From contig JAHLFK010000002.1 in the NCBI GenBank assembly GCA_018883805.1, positions 16,657-80,656 of the forward strand: a stretch of DNA of 64,000 nt, written 5' to 3'. Origin of the DNA: Candidatus Limosilactobacillus merdavium. GTDB lineage: Bacteria > Bacillota > Bacilli > Lactobacillales > Lactobacillaceae. The position numbers were made by a program, and so were the translations under genes. This document shows positions 19,831 through 30,219 of this stretch, piece by piece; positions within the stretch are counted from its first letter, which is position 1, and each line of letters opens with the position of its first letter. The notes beneath the pieces were generated by a model. The model searched no databases. It was not told where the DNA came from and saw nothing but the letters and a program-made list of their open reading frames with translations.

Positions 19831-21129
19831 ATGAATAAAGAAGTTTACGAAGAATTTAATCAGGCAGTTTATCGTCATAAATTGGATAACGGTTTATCGA
19901 TTCAAATGATGCCAATGACTGGATACCATAAAACGTATGCAATCTTTACAACTGATTTTGGCTCGATCGACAATCAGTTTGTTCCTTATGGTGAACAAGA
20001 TCCAATTAAAGTTCCTGACGGGATCGCACATTTTCTTGAACACAAGATGTTTGAAAAACAAGATCATGACGCCTTTGATCTCTTTGGAAAACTAGGGGCA
20101 GATTCAAATGCGTTTACTAGTTTTACCCAGACTAGCTATCTCTTTTCGACAACTAGTCATGTCCATGAAAGCCTTGATGTTCTTCTCGACTTTGTCCAAG
20201 AACCATACTTCACTGAACAAACAGTGCAAAAAGAGCAGGGAATTATTGGGCAAGAAATCAAAATGTATGATGATGATGCTTCATGGCGTTTGTATTTGGG
20301 AATATTAGGTAACCTTTACCCTAATGATCCAATGCATATTGATATTGCCGGCACTGTTGATAGTATTAGCAAGATTACGCCGGAATATTTAATGAAAACA
20401 TATCAGACATTTTATCAACCAAGCAATATGAACCTAATTTTGGCTGGTAATGTAAATCCAAAGGAAACGATTAACTGGATTGAGGAAAATCAAAGTCAAC
20501 GGGAATTCCTTCCAGCAATTAAACCAGAGCGGCTCCTTAAATTAAATGATCCGTCTGCTCATGATGTTATTCCATTTAGAACACTGACTATGGATGTTGC
20601 TAGGCCAAAAGTCATGGTTGGTCTTCGGGGAATTGAAATGCCTGAAGATAGCCATGAGCGACTCCACTACAAACTAGCAATTGATCTGCTTTTGGATGTG
20701 TTATTTGACGATACATCTGACAATTACTTGCGTTTGTATAATAGCGAGGTTTTAGATGATTCCTTTGCCTATAACCTAGAAATGCAACGTGACTTTTATT
20801 TTGCTTACTTTAGTTCTGATACAGATCAGATGGAACGTTTCTCTGATGAGATTATCGCTATTTTGGAAAGTGCTGATCAACAGATCGACGCTGCACGAAC
20901 ACGCTTTAATGGAATTAAAAATGCTGAAATTGGACGCTTAACCGGATTGCTTGATTCACCAGAAACGGTTGCTAATCATTATGCGGGTAAGCTATTTAAT
21001 GGTGCTAACCTGATGGATGAAATTAGGGAACTTAGAAAGATCGAATTAACTGATTTATACGATGTTGCTAAACGTTTCATCGTTTCACAAGGGATTTCTG
21101 TTTTCCAAATTATCCCCCAGCACCGTTAA
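19831..21129 (+). CDS. M16-family zinc peptidase (YmfH type)
   Basis: HFLEH (HXXEH) Zn motif within IAHFLEHKMFEK; tandem with preceding gene. Confidence 0.9.
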   Translation: MNKEVYEEFNQAVYRHKLDNGLSIQMMPMTGYHKTYAIFTTDFGSIDNQFVPYGEQDPIKVPDGIAHFLEHKMFEKQDHDAFDLFGKLGADSNAFTSFTQTSYLFSTTSHVHESLDVLLDFVQEPYFTEQTVQKEQGIIGQEIKMYDDDASWRLYLGILGNLYPNDPMHIDIAGTVDSISKITPEYLMKTYQTFYQPSNMNLILAGNVNPKETINWIEENQSQREFLPAIKPERLLKLNDPSAHDVIPFRTLTMDVARPKVMVGLRGIEMPEDSHERLHYKLAIDLLLDVLFDDTSDNYLRLYNSEVLDDSFAYNLEMQRDFYFAYFSSDTDQMERFSDEIIAILESADQQIDAARTRFNGIKNAEIGRLTGLLDSPETVANHYAGKLFNGANLMDEIRELRKIELTDLYDVAKRFIVSQGISVFQIIPQHR

Positions 21130-21213
21130 TTCAAGACTTTCTTAATAATTAATGATTAAATGCCATGCTATAATTAGCTGGTAGAATTAAATTTCAGAGA
21201 TGGAGATATCACA

Positions 21214-22305
21214 ATGAGTGAAAACGAGAACGAATCACAAATTCAAATAGGGAAGAAGTTGCGTGATGCTCGTCAAGAAAAGGGCTACACGTTAGATGAT
21301 CTGCAACAACTGACCAAGATTCAAAAGCGCTACTTAATCGCAATTGAAGATGAAAAATTTGATGAATTGCCAGGTGACTTCTATGTACGGGCATTTATCA
21401 AGCAATATGCTAATACAGTTGGCCTTGATGGCAATGAATTGCTGACTGAATTTAACGAACAGCTTCCTAAGGCAAAGACAGAAGAATACTCTGATCACAT
21501 TAGCCAAGCTGTTGAGACACGGGCAAACCGGCGTAAAACTGTTAGCCAGGGAGTTAGCAAGGTTCGTCAATACATGCCAACAATTATTATTGCTTGTGTA
21601 ATCGTTATTGTGTTAGCAGCTATCTGGGTTACCGCCATTGTTCGTGGTCATCAAGATGCTTCAACTAAAATTGATAACAGTTCTGTATCTGTTTCTGGTG
21701 AAAGCCGTAAGAAGAGCAGCAGTTCATCAGCTAAGAAGCACTCAACCAAGACAAAGAAGAGCCAAGCAATTAAGCTGACTGAAGCAAGTCGGAATAGTAC
21801 CAGTGTTACCTACAATGCAGCTTCATTAAAGAAGAATACTACATTGCAGGTTAAAACTACTGGACGTGCTTGGAATAGCGTAACTACTGATGGAACAAGT
21901 GCGTTGAGTCGGACAATGGACGCTAATTCAACTGCCAACGTTACGATTAAGCGGACTGTAAATACTGTGGTTATTACAGTTGGCAATGCCTCAGCAACAA
22001 CTTTGAAGATTGGTAATAAGAAGATTAACTTCACAGATAATGGCCGGTACAACAATACACGGACTGTCACAATTCATTTTGGTAGTTCTTCTAGTTCTTC
22101 CGTTTCAAGCAGTTCAACTTCTAACCGGACTACAACATCAACCAATAATGGTCGAACTACCCAGTCAACTAATACAAACCAAGTTAACCAGAACACTAAC
22201 AGTACTGCGGTTCGGTCAAATACTACTACAACCAATCAAAACCAAAGTCGAACACAATCGACTACAACAACTCAAACGCAAAATACGCAAGCACAAACTC
22301 GTTAG
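21214..22305 (+). CDS. RodZ/YmfM-like HTH membrane protein with low-complexity Ser/Thr/Asn/Gln tail
   Basis: N-terminal HTH (IGKKLRDARQEKGYTLDDLQQLTKIQKRYLIAIE), TM segment, C-terminal beta domain, repetitive tail. Confidence 0.85.
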   Translation: MSENENESQIQIGKKLRDARQEKGYTLDDLQQLTKIQKRYLIAIEDEKFDELPGDFYVRAFIKQYANTVGLDGNELLTEFNEQLPKAKTEEYSDHISQAVETRANRRKTVSQGVSKVRQYMPTIIIACVIVIVLAAIWVTAIVRGHQDASTKIDNSSVSVSGESRKKSSSSSAKKHSTKTKKSQAIKLTEASRNSTSVTYNAASLKKNTTLQVKTTGRAWNSVTTDGTSALSRTMDANSTANVTIKRTVNTVVITVGNASATTLKIGNKKINFTDNGRYNNTRTVTIHFGSSSSSSVSSSSTSNRTTTSTNNGRTTQSTNTNQVNQNTNSTAVRSNTTTTNQNQSRTQSTTTTQTQNTQAQTR

Positions 22306-22326
22306 TGGCTATGAGGAGGAAGCACT

Positions 22327-22914
22327 TTGAATTTACCTAATAAATTAACAGTAGTTCGTTTAATTATTATCCCCTTCTTTCTGTTATTAATGGTTTTACC
22401 ATTACAATCATGGGGCTCAGTTAGCTTTTGGGGAGCAACAATCCCAGTTGCCCAACTAATTGCTGCAATTCTGTTTATTGCCGCAACAATTACGGATAAC
22501 CTTGATGGACGAATTGCGCGAAAGAACCACCTAGTCACTAACTTTGGAAAGTTTACTGATCCGTTAGCAGATAAATTGCTTGTAATGACTGCTTTTATCG
22601 TTCTCACAGGTAATCAAGTTGTTCCAGCCTGGGTAACTTCAATCATTATCTGGCGGGAATTAGCCGTTACTGGATTACGGTTATTGTTGGTTGAACAAGA
22701 CGGGGTTGTTCTTGCTGCTAAAATGCCTGGTAAGATTAAGACAACTACTCAATTTATCGCGATTATTTTCTTACTCCTCAATAACGTAATCTTCGCTATT
22801 TGGGGAATCCCATTTGGACAAATTATGCTTTACATCTGCTTGTTCTTTACTATCTACTCAGGAGTAGATTACTTTATTCAAGGACGAGATGTTTTCTCAG
22901 ATGGGTTCAAATAA
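22327..22914 (+). CDS. pgsA: CDP-diacylglycerol-glycerol-3-phosphate 3-phosphatidyltransferase (TTG start)
   Basis: NLPNKLTVVRLIIIPFF; DNLDGRIARKNHLVTNFGKFTDPLADK (CDP-alcohol phosphotransferase motif). Confidence 0.95.
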   Translation: MNLPNKLTVVRLIIIPFFLLLMVLPLQSWGSVSFWGATIPVAQLIAAILFIAATITDNLDGRIARKNHLVTNFGKFTDPLADKLLVMTAFIVLTGNQVVPAWVTSIIIWRELAVTGLRLLLVEQDGVVLAAKMPGKIKTTTQFIAIIFLLLNNVIFAIWGIPFGQIMLYICLFFTIYSGVDYFIQGRDVFSDGFK

Positions 22915-22935
22915 AAAGTTATAAGTATAGTATGT

Positions 22936-22979
22936 AGGCGCTAAGCATTCGTTTTATTGAATGGTTAGTGCCTATTTTC
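22936..22979 (+). terminator. Terminator after pgsA
   Basis: AGGCGCTAAGCATTC...GAATGGTTAGTGCCTATTTT. Confidence 0.85.
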
Positions 22980-23116
22980 TATCTGGTTCAAATCAAGTCG
23001 GATATTCGTAATAAAAGTCATTTGTTTTTAGCTGATGGATATTTTGTGATTTAATAAAAGTAATTTGAAAATCAAAATGGAATTTTTACGTTTTAACTTA
23101 TTGGAGGCAAAAAAAC

Positions 23117-24358
23117 ATGGAAGCAGAGATTATCTCAGTAGGGGATGAACTTCAACGGGGGGATATTGTTAATACCAATGCTGCTTACCTAGCTAAGCAG
23201 TTAAATAACCTCGGGATTTCAGTTCACGCTCAACTAACTGTTGGCGATGATTCATCAGCAATTATTAATAGTGTTCAGGAGGCTGCTCACCGCGTTCAAT
23301 TAATTTTTGTTTGTGGTGGACTTGGACCGACTGCAGATGATGTTACGTTAGCTGCAGTGGCTGCTAGCATGGAAGAACCAGTGAAAACTGATGAGCCGAC
23401 ATGGCAACACCTTTTGGCAATATTTGCTGAACGGCAAATTACAGTTCAACCGGAAAATAAGCGACAAGCTCAATATATTGGAGAATTGCTTCCTAACGAA
23501 CAAGGATTAGCCCTAGGAAGCTGGCTAAAACGCGGTCAGCAAAGAATTGTTGCTTTACCTGGCCCCCCTGCTGAATTTAAGGGGATGGTAGAACAAGCAG
23601 TTATTCCACGGATCACTAAGGAATTTAAAGTGGGTAGTACTATTCAAACAAGAGCGTTGCACTTTCTCGGTAACCCTGAATCAACGTTAATGAAAGAATT
23701 AGCGCCTTTAGCTAAAGAGTTTCCAGATGTAACAATCACCTCATATGTTAAACCAACGAATATTGAAGTCCGTTTAACAACAACTGCTGATAAATTGAAT
23801 GATGCTGAGAGAAGATTTGATCAAGTAACTGAGAAAATTTTAGAAAAAGAAAGCAAATTCTATTTAGGTGAAGGTAAAAACTTTAGTTTAGCTACTAAGG
23901 TTGTTGGGTTATTAAAAGAGCGGCAGTTAAAGATCACAGGTGCTGAAAGTTTAACTGGTGGTTTATTCCAAAGTACTGTTTGTTCGGTCCCAGGGGCTTC
24001 AGAGATCTTTGATGGTGGCTTTGTAACCTATGCTGCGACTGCCAAGGCTAGTTTATTAGGGATCCCTTCGTCATTGATTGAAAAATACGGGGTTGTAAGT
24101 AGTGAAACCGCTCAGGCGATGGCTGAACATTCAAAAGAAAAACTCGGATCAAATATTGGAATCGGTTTTACTGGAGTTGCAGGGCCAGATAGCTTAGAAG
24201 GTCAACCAGCAGGAACGGTGTGGATTGGCCTTGCAATTGATGGTCATAAAACAATCACTAAACAACTGCATTTAGCTGGTTACTTAGGAAGACAAGAGAT
24301 TCGTTTATTAAGTGTTCAATATGGTTTGCAAATGATTTTACAGTCATTGACAAAATAA
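23117..24358 (+). CDS. cinA: CinA family protein
   Basis: MEAEIISVGDELQRGDIVNTN; GGLGPTADD; C-terminal TGAESLTGGL. Confidence 0.95.
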   Translation: MEAEIISVGDELQRGDIVNTNAAYLAKQLNNLGISVHAQLTVGDDSSAIINSVQEAAHRVQLIFVCGGLGPTADDVTLAAVAASMEEPVKTDEPTWQHLLAIFAERQITVQPENKRQAQYIGELLPNEQGLALGSWLKRGQQRIVALPGPPAEFKGMVEQAVIPRITKEFKVGSTIQTRALHFLGNPESTLMKELAPLAKEFPDVTITSYVKPTNIEVRLTTTADKLNDAERRFDQVTEKILEKESKFYLGEGKNFSLATKVVGLLKERQLKITGAESLTGGLFQSTVCSVPGASEIFDGGFVTYAATAKASLLGIPSSLIEKYGVVSSETAQAMAEHSKEKLGSNIGIGFTGVAGPDSLEGQPAGTVWIGLAIDGHKTITKQLHLAGYLGRQEIRLLSVQYGLQMILQSLTK

Positions 24359-24359
24359 T

Positions 24360-24373
24360 CGAACCATTGTTCG
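24360..24373. promoter_or_regulatory. LexA/DinR (SOS) box upstream of recA
   Basis: CGAAC-CATT-GTTCG, perfect inverted repeat matching Gram-positive SOS box CGAACN4GTTCG. Confidence 0.85.
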
Positions 24374-24446
24374 CAAAAATTCTTGTTTTTTTGCTCAAAA
24401 CTGTTATCATAATTAACGGATATTCCGTTTCAAAGGAGGAATTTTT

Positions 24447-25529
24447 TTGGCTGATCAACGAAAAGCAGCACTTGATGTAGCAATTCGAAAGATTGAAAAG
24501 AATTTCGGTAAGGGTTCCATTATGCGAATGGGAGACGCTGCCGATATGAAGATTGCTACAATTTCAAGTGGCTCATTAGCAATCGATAAGGCTTTAGGTG
24601 TAGGTGGCTATCCTCGTGGCCGAATCATCGAAATTTACGGACCTGAAAGTTCCGGTAAAACTACGGTTGCTTTACAAGCTGTTGCTGAAGTTCAACGGCA
24701 AGGCGGAACTGCAGCTTATATCGACGCTGAAAACGCGCTTGATCCTCAATATGCTGAGGCATTAGGGGTTGATGTTGATGACTTGCTACTATCTCAACCA
24801 GATACTGGTGAAGAAGGCTTGGAAATTGCCGATGCCTTAATTTCTAGTGGTGCTGTTGACTTAGTTGTTGTTGACTCAGTTGCTGCGCTTGTTCCCCGTG
24901 CTGAAATTGAAGGTGAAATGGGTGACGCCCATGTCGGTCTTCAAGCACGGTTAATGTCACAAGCTTTGCGGAAGCTTTCTGGTGAAATTAACAAGACTAA
25001 AACAATTGCAATCTTTATTAATCAGATCCGTGAAAAGGTTGGGGTAATGTTTGGTAACCCTGAAACGACAACTGGTGGTCGAGCATTAAAGTTCTACTCA
25101 ACTATCCGGATGGAAATTCGTCGTTCTGAACAAATTAAGAATGGTACTAATGTTATTGGTAACCGGACTAAGATTAAGATTGTTAAGAACAAGGTTGCTC
25201 CACCGTTTAAGCGTGCCGAAGTTGATATCATGTACGGTGAAGGGATCTCCAAGACCGGTGAGTTGCTTGATATGGCTGTCGAAAAGGACCTTGTTAATAA
25301 GTCAGGTGCCTGGTATTCATATGGTGACGAACGGATCGGTCAAGGGCGTGAAAATGCCAAGAAGTGGTTGTCTGAACACCCAGATAGCATGGCTGAACTA
25401 ATGAATAAAGTTCGGGAAGCATACGGTATGGAACCACTGAAGAATACTGCCACTAAAGAATCAGATGACAAGTCTGATTCAAAGGGCGGCGCTAAACAAG
25501 AAACAATTGAAGAAGCTAGTAAAAAATAG
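24447..25529 (+). CDS. recA: Recombinase RecA (TTG start)
   Basis: [39 protein letters not shown]. Confidence 0.99.
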   Translation: MADQRKAALDVAIRKIEKNFGKGSIMRMGDAADMKIATISSGSLAIDKALGVGGYPRGRIIEIYGPESSGKTTVALQAVAEVQRQGGTAAYIDAENALDPQYAEALGVDVDDLLLSQPDTGEEGLEIADALISSGAVDLVVVDSVAALVPRAEIEGEMGDAHVGLQARLMSQALRKLSGEINKTKTIAIFINQIREKVGVMFGNPETTTGGRALKFYSTIRMEIRRSEQIKNGTNVIGNRTKIKIVKNKVAPPFKRAEVDIMYGEGISKTGELLDMAVEKDLVNKSGAWYSYGDERIGQGRENAKKWLSEHPDSMAELMNKVREAYGMEPLKNTATKESDDKSDSKGGAKQETIEEASKK

Positions 25530-25543
25530 CTAACTTAAAAAAT

Positions 25544-25597
25544 TAAATAAGGAGTAGAGGGTTCTTGGTTAAAAGGCCTTCTGCTCCTTATTTAATA
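25544..25597 (+). terminator. Terminator after recA
   Basis: AAATAAGGAGTAGAGGG...CCTTCTGCTCCTTATTT. Confidence 0.8.
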
Positions 25598-25725
25598 TAA
25601 AGAATGGTTGACACTAATTACTGGCAAGCTTAAAATTTAATTTGTGTGATATTTAATTTATCATACGGTTAAATTAAACTAATTAATTGAACCAATAATA
25701 AAAATATAGTGAAAGCGGAGGTGAA

Positions 25726-27288
25726 ATGATGGAAGCTTTCGGCTTAGTTTTCGCCGCGCTTGCTATGATTGTCGGTATTATTATTGGATATGCAATTCAT
25801 AAAGTTTCTGTTGAAAAGCAATTAAAGGCAGCTAATCAAAGCGCAGAACAAATTATTTCTACTGCCAAGCAAGATGCTGCGACGGCGAAAAAAGAAGCAA
25901 TTTTAGAAGCCAAAGAAGAAAGCCACCGTTACCGAGAAAACGTAGAGCAAGAGTTAAAAGATCGACGTAATGAGGTTCAAAAGCAAGAGGATCGCCTTTT
26001 GCAACGGGAGACATCATTAGACCGAAAAGATGACGCTCTTGAGAAACGTGAAGATGCTGTTGGTAAGCGAGAACATCAACTTGAACAACGGACCAGTCAG
26101 TTAAAAGAATCTCAAGAGAAAGCTGCATCATTGATTGAACAACGACAACAAGAATTAGAAAAAGTTGCTCAATTATCACATGAGGATGCAAAGAAGCTTG
26201 TCTTGGATAAGGTTAAGGATGAATTAAAGACTGAGCGTGCAGTTATGATTCGTGATAGCGAGCAAAATGCTGAACTAACAGCCGATCGGACTGCTAAAAA
26301 GTTGATTGTTGAAGCTATTCAACGAAGTGCCGCAGATGTCGTTTCAGAGGCAACTGTTTCTGTTGTTAATTTACCTAATGATGAGATGAAGGGGAGAATT
26401 ATTGGTCGTGAAGGACGGAATATTCGTACCCTTGAAACATTAACGGGGATTGATTTAATTATTGATGATACCCCAGAAGCAGTTGTTTTAAGTGGCTTTG
26501 ATCCTGTTCGTCGGGAAATTGCTAAGATTGCTCTAGAAAAATTAATTCAAGATGGTCGTATTCACCCAGCACGAATTGAAGAGGCAGTGGATAAGGCTCG
26601 TCAGGAAATGGATGCTAACTTACGTGAAACAGGAGAACAAGCTCTCTTTGAATTAGGAATCCATTCAATGCATCCTGATTTGATTAAGACAGTTGGTCGA
26701 ATGAAGTATCGTACAAGTTACGGTCAAAACGTTCTAGATCACTCAATTGAAGTGGCCAAGCTTGCCGGAATAATGGCAGCCGAATTAGGTGAAGATGTTA
26801 CCCTTGCTAAGCGGGCCGGTCTTCTTCATGACATTGGTAAAGCAATTGATCATGAAGTTGATGGCTCTCACGTTGAGCTAGGGGTTGAACTAACAACTAA
26901 GTATAAAGAAAACAAGGTTGTTATTAATACAATCGCTTCTCACCACGGGGATGTACCAGCTAAGTCAATTATCGCTGCTTTAGTTCAAGCAGCTGATGCA
27001 ATTTCTGGTGCTCGTCCGGGTGCGCGGAGTGAATCACTTGAACAATATATTCAACGATTAAAGAAACTGGAAAGTATTGCAAATGAACATGATGGTGTCG
27101 ACCATAGTTACGCAATTCAGGCAGGTCGTGAATTACGAGTAATTGTTAAACCGAAGAAGATCTCAGATCTCCAAGCTACGGCACTTTCTCATGATATAAA
27201 GCATGAGATTGAAGAAGAGCTTGAATATCCAGGTCATATTAAAGTAACGGTTATTCGTGAAGTTCGTGCGATCGATTACGCAAAGTAA
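25726..27288 (+). CDS. rny: Ribonuclease Y
   Basis: N-terminal TM and coiled coil, KH domain [17 protein letters not shown] domain [12 protein letters not shown]. Confidence 0.97.
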   Translation: MMEAFGLVFAALAMIVGIIIGYAIHKVSVEKQLKAANQSAEQIISTAKQDAATAKKEAILEAKEESHRYRENVEQELKDRRNEVQKQEDRLLQRETSLDRKDDALEKREDAVGKREHQLEQRTSQLKESQEKAASLIEQRQQELEKVAQLSHEDAKKLVLDKVKDELKTERAVMIRDSEQNAELTADRTAKKLIVEAIQRSAADVVSEATVSVVNLPNDEMKGRIIGREGRNIRTLETLTGIDLIIDDTPEAVVLSGFDPVRREIAKIALEKLIQDGRIHPARIEEAVDKARQEMDANLRETGEQALFELGIHSMHPDLIKTVGRMKYRTSYGQNVLDHSIEVAKLAGIMAAELGEDVTLAKRAGLLHDIGKAIDHEVDGSHVELGVELTTKYKENKVVINTIASHHGDVPAKSIIAALVQAADAISGARPGARSESLEQYIQRLKKLESIANEHDGVDHSYAIQAGRELRVIVKPKKISDLQATALSHDIKHEIEEELEYPGHIKVTVIREVRAIDYAK

Positions 27289-27385
27289 ACATTAAAGTTA
27301 AAAACTAACCCTTTTAGATATCTATGTTGATAGATAAGGGTGAAAGTTACTTTTCAAGATGGTGCTTTGCAATATTCTTGATTTT

Positions 27386-27432
27386 AAAGAGACTAAGGAT
27401 CAACTTTGGTTAATTCTCAGTCTCTTTCTCTA
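27386..27432 (+). terminator. Terminator-like hairpin after rny
   Basis: AAAGAGACT...AGTCTCTTT with inner GGATcAAC/GTTaATTC. Confidence 0.55.
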
Positions 27433-27563
27433 TATTAAAGAATTGGAGTTTAGTATAGCCTCTTCCTTGCGCTTGGATTGTCCAAAAAATATAATAAATA
27501 AAGTATGATTTTTAGAAAAGGACGTTATAAATAGTATAAGAAAGATTAATGGGGTGAGATTAG

Positions 27564-30209
27564 GTGGCAAAGAAAACGACACCAATGATGGAACAATACC
27601 AAAAAGTGAAAGATCAATATCCGGACGCATTTCTCTTTTATCGACTTGGCGATTTTTATGAATTGTTCAACGATGATGCAATTAAGGGTGCCCAGCTTCT
27701 TGAATTGACTTTAACAACTAGGAACCATAGTGCAAAGAATCCAATCCCAATGTGTGGAGTCCCTCATCGAGCAGTCAATAGTTACGTTGATGTTTTGATT
27801 GATAAGGGATATAAAGTTGCGATCTGTGAACAGATGGAAGATCCGAAGAAGGCTAAGGGAATGGTCAAACGGGCAGTTACTCGTCTGATAACTCCTGGTA
27901 CGCAAATGGATCTAAACGGTGATCAAGCCAAAAATAACAACTATTTAGCAGGAATTATTCGCCAAGATGATCATTATTACCTTGCGTATACTGACCTTTC
28001 AACGGGTGAATTAAAAACTACTGAGTTCTCTAGTATCGATGAAACAATTAATGAACTGATTAACTTGCAAAGTCGTGAAGTGGTCATTGACGATTCTGTT
28101 GAAGAAGAACTTAAAGAGCAGTTAACTAAGCGGAATATTCTTCAATCTCACCAACCAAATATTGTTAAGAGTGCGGAGGTTAGCTACTTAATTCAAGACT
28201 TAAGTGATCAAGGACAAAGGACAGTAGTTTCGCTATTAGTTTCATACCTCTTAACCACCCAAAAACGTTCTTTGGAACACCTGCAAAAAGCAATTTCCTA
28301 CCAGTCAAGTTCGTTTATGAAAATTGATCATTATTCCAAGACTAACCTTGAACTGATGACCAACATGCGGAGTGGAAAGCGTCAAGGGACATTAGCATGG
28401 CTGTTGGATGAAACCAAGACCGCAATGGGGAGCCGACTATTAAAGCGCTGGTTGGATCGTCCATTAATTAATCCTCAGCAAATTAATGCTCGTCAGGATA
28501 AGGTTCAAGAGCTGTTAGAACATTACTTTGAACGAAACAATATTCAACAAGAGTTAATTAAGGTTTATGACCTAGAACGTCTTGCCGGTCGTGTGGCTTA
28601 TGGGAGTGTTAATGGTCGAGATCTGATTCAACTTAAAACATCTTTGCTGCAAGTTCCTAAAATTAAGTACACTTTAGAAACTTTAGATTCTCCAGCATTT
28701 GCTGATCTAGAGAAACGCTTGGATCCATTGAGTGACGTCGCTTCCTTAATTGATAATTCCATTGTCGAAGAACCACCAATTAGCGTGACTGAAGGTGGCG
28801 TAATTAAGGATGGTTATGATAAGCAACTTGATGAGTATCGTGATGCAATGAATAACGGTAAGCAATGGATCGCTGACTTACAAGCACATGAACGTGAAGT
28901 GACGGGAATCAATAACCTTAAGATTGGTTACAACCATGTTTTCGGTTACTATATTGAAGTTACTAAAGTGAACTTGAGCAAAATTCCGCAAGATCGTTAT
29001 GAACGGAAACAAACACTAGTCAATGCGGAACGTTTTTCTACTCCTGAATTAAAGGAAAAAGAGGCACTGATTTTAGGGGCACAAGAAAAGTCAACTGCCC
29101 TTGAATACGATGTCTTTGTTAATATTCGTGAGAAAGTAAAAAAGCAGATCAAACGACTACAAAGTTTAGCCCAAGCTTTATCAGAGCTTGATGTTTTACA
29201 AAGCTTTGCGGTAGTCAGTGAAGACTATCATTTTGTACGGCCAAAGATGAATAATGGTCATAATTTGAAAATCAAGAATGGTCGCCACCCAGTTGTCGAA
29301 AAGTTTATGGGCCATCAGGAATATGTCCCTAACGATGTTCTTATGGGTGATTCAACTGACATTCTCCTTATTACAGGGCCAAACATGTCAGGGAAGAGTA
29401 CTTACATGCGGCAATTAGCTTTAACTGCTGTAATGGCACAAATGGGATGCTTTGTCCCTGCAGAAAGTGCTGAATTGCCAATTTTCGATCAGATTTTCAC
29501 GCGAATTGGTGCAGCTGATGACTTGATTTCTGGAGAAAGTACCTTCATGGTCGAAATGATGGAGGCAAATAATGCATTAACTCACGCCACTGATCGGAGC
29601 TTAATTCTCTTTGACGAAATTGGTCGGGGAACTGCTACTTATGATGGAATGGCTCTCGCACAGGCAATTATTGAGTATATCCATAAACATTTGCGTGCTA
29701 AGACGTTATTCTCAACTCACTATCATGAATTGACTGCTCTTGAAAAGACACTGCCTCGCTTAAAGAATGTTCATGTCGGGGCAACGGAAAAGAACGGTGA
29801 ATTAGTATTCTTGCATAAGGTGAGTGCAGGTCCAGCTGATAAGTCTTATGGGATTCATGTTGCTAAATTAGCGGGGATGCCGGATGATTTATTGAAACGC
29901 GCAGACCAGATTCTTGGCTCTTTGGAGGAAAAAGGCGTTAAGTTACCAACTACCTCTTCAACAGATAATAAGTCAGCTGTAGATTCAGTTGAAGAGAATA
30001 AGGTTAAGGAAAGTTCAGCACCAACAAAGCAACAAGAGACGCTCATCGATCCTAATGGTCAAGTCGAATTGTTTAGTGCTCCTGCACCAAAAGCTAAGAA
30101 CACGGCAGCTGATAAAGTTGTTAAACAATTAAAGAGCCTTAACCTGATGGGGATGACGCCAATGGAAGTTATGAACCAAATCTATCAGTGGCAACAAAAA
30201 TTAAAGTAA
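27564..30209 (+). CDS. mutS: DNA mismatch repair protein MutS (start probably GTG/ATG near 27564)
   Basis: [25 protein letters not shown]. Confidence 0.98.
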   Translation: MAKKTTPMMEQYQKVKDQYPDAFLFYRLGDFYELFNDDAIKGAQLLELTLTTRNHSAKNPIPMCGVPHRAVNSYVDVLIDKGYKVAICEQMEDPKKAKGMVKRAVTRLITPGTQMDLNGDQAKNNNYLAGIIRQDDHYYLAYTDLSTGELKTTEFSSIDETINELINLQSREVVIDDSVEEELKEQLTKRNILQSHQPNIVKSAEVSYLIQDLSDQGQRTVVSLLVSYLLTTQKRSLEHLQKAISYQSSSFMKIDHYSKTNLELMTNMRSGKRQGTLAWLLDETKTAMGSRLLKRWLDRPLINPQQINARQDKVQELLEHYFERNNIQQELIKVYDLERLAGRVAYGSVNGRDLIQLKTSLLQVPKIKYTLETLDSPAFADLEKRLDPLSDVASLIDNSIVEEPPISVTEGGVIKDGYDKQLDEYRDAMNNGKQWIADLQAHEREVTGINNLKIGYNHVFGYYIEVTKVNLSKIPQDRYERKQTLVNAERFSTPELKEKEALILGAQEKSTALEYDVFVNIREKVKKQIKRLQSLAQALSELDVLQSFAVVSEDYHFVRPKMNNGHNLKIKNGRHPVVEKFMGHQEYVPNDVLMGDSTDILLITGPNMSGKSTYMRQLALTAVMAQMGCFVPAESAELPIFDQIFTRIGAADDLISGESTFMVEMMEANNALTHATDRSLILFDEIGRGTATYDGMALAQAIIEYIHKHLRAKTLFSTHYHELTALEKTLPRLKNVHVGATEKNGELVFLHKVSAGPADKSYGIHVAKLAGMPDDLLKRADQILGSLEEKGVKLPTTSSTDNKSAVDSVEENKVKESSAPTKQQETLIDPNGQVELFSAPAPKAKNTAADKVVKQLKSLNLMGMTPMEVMNQIYQWQQKLK

Positions 30210-30219
30210 GGTGTCATCA

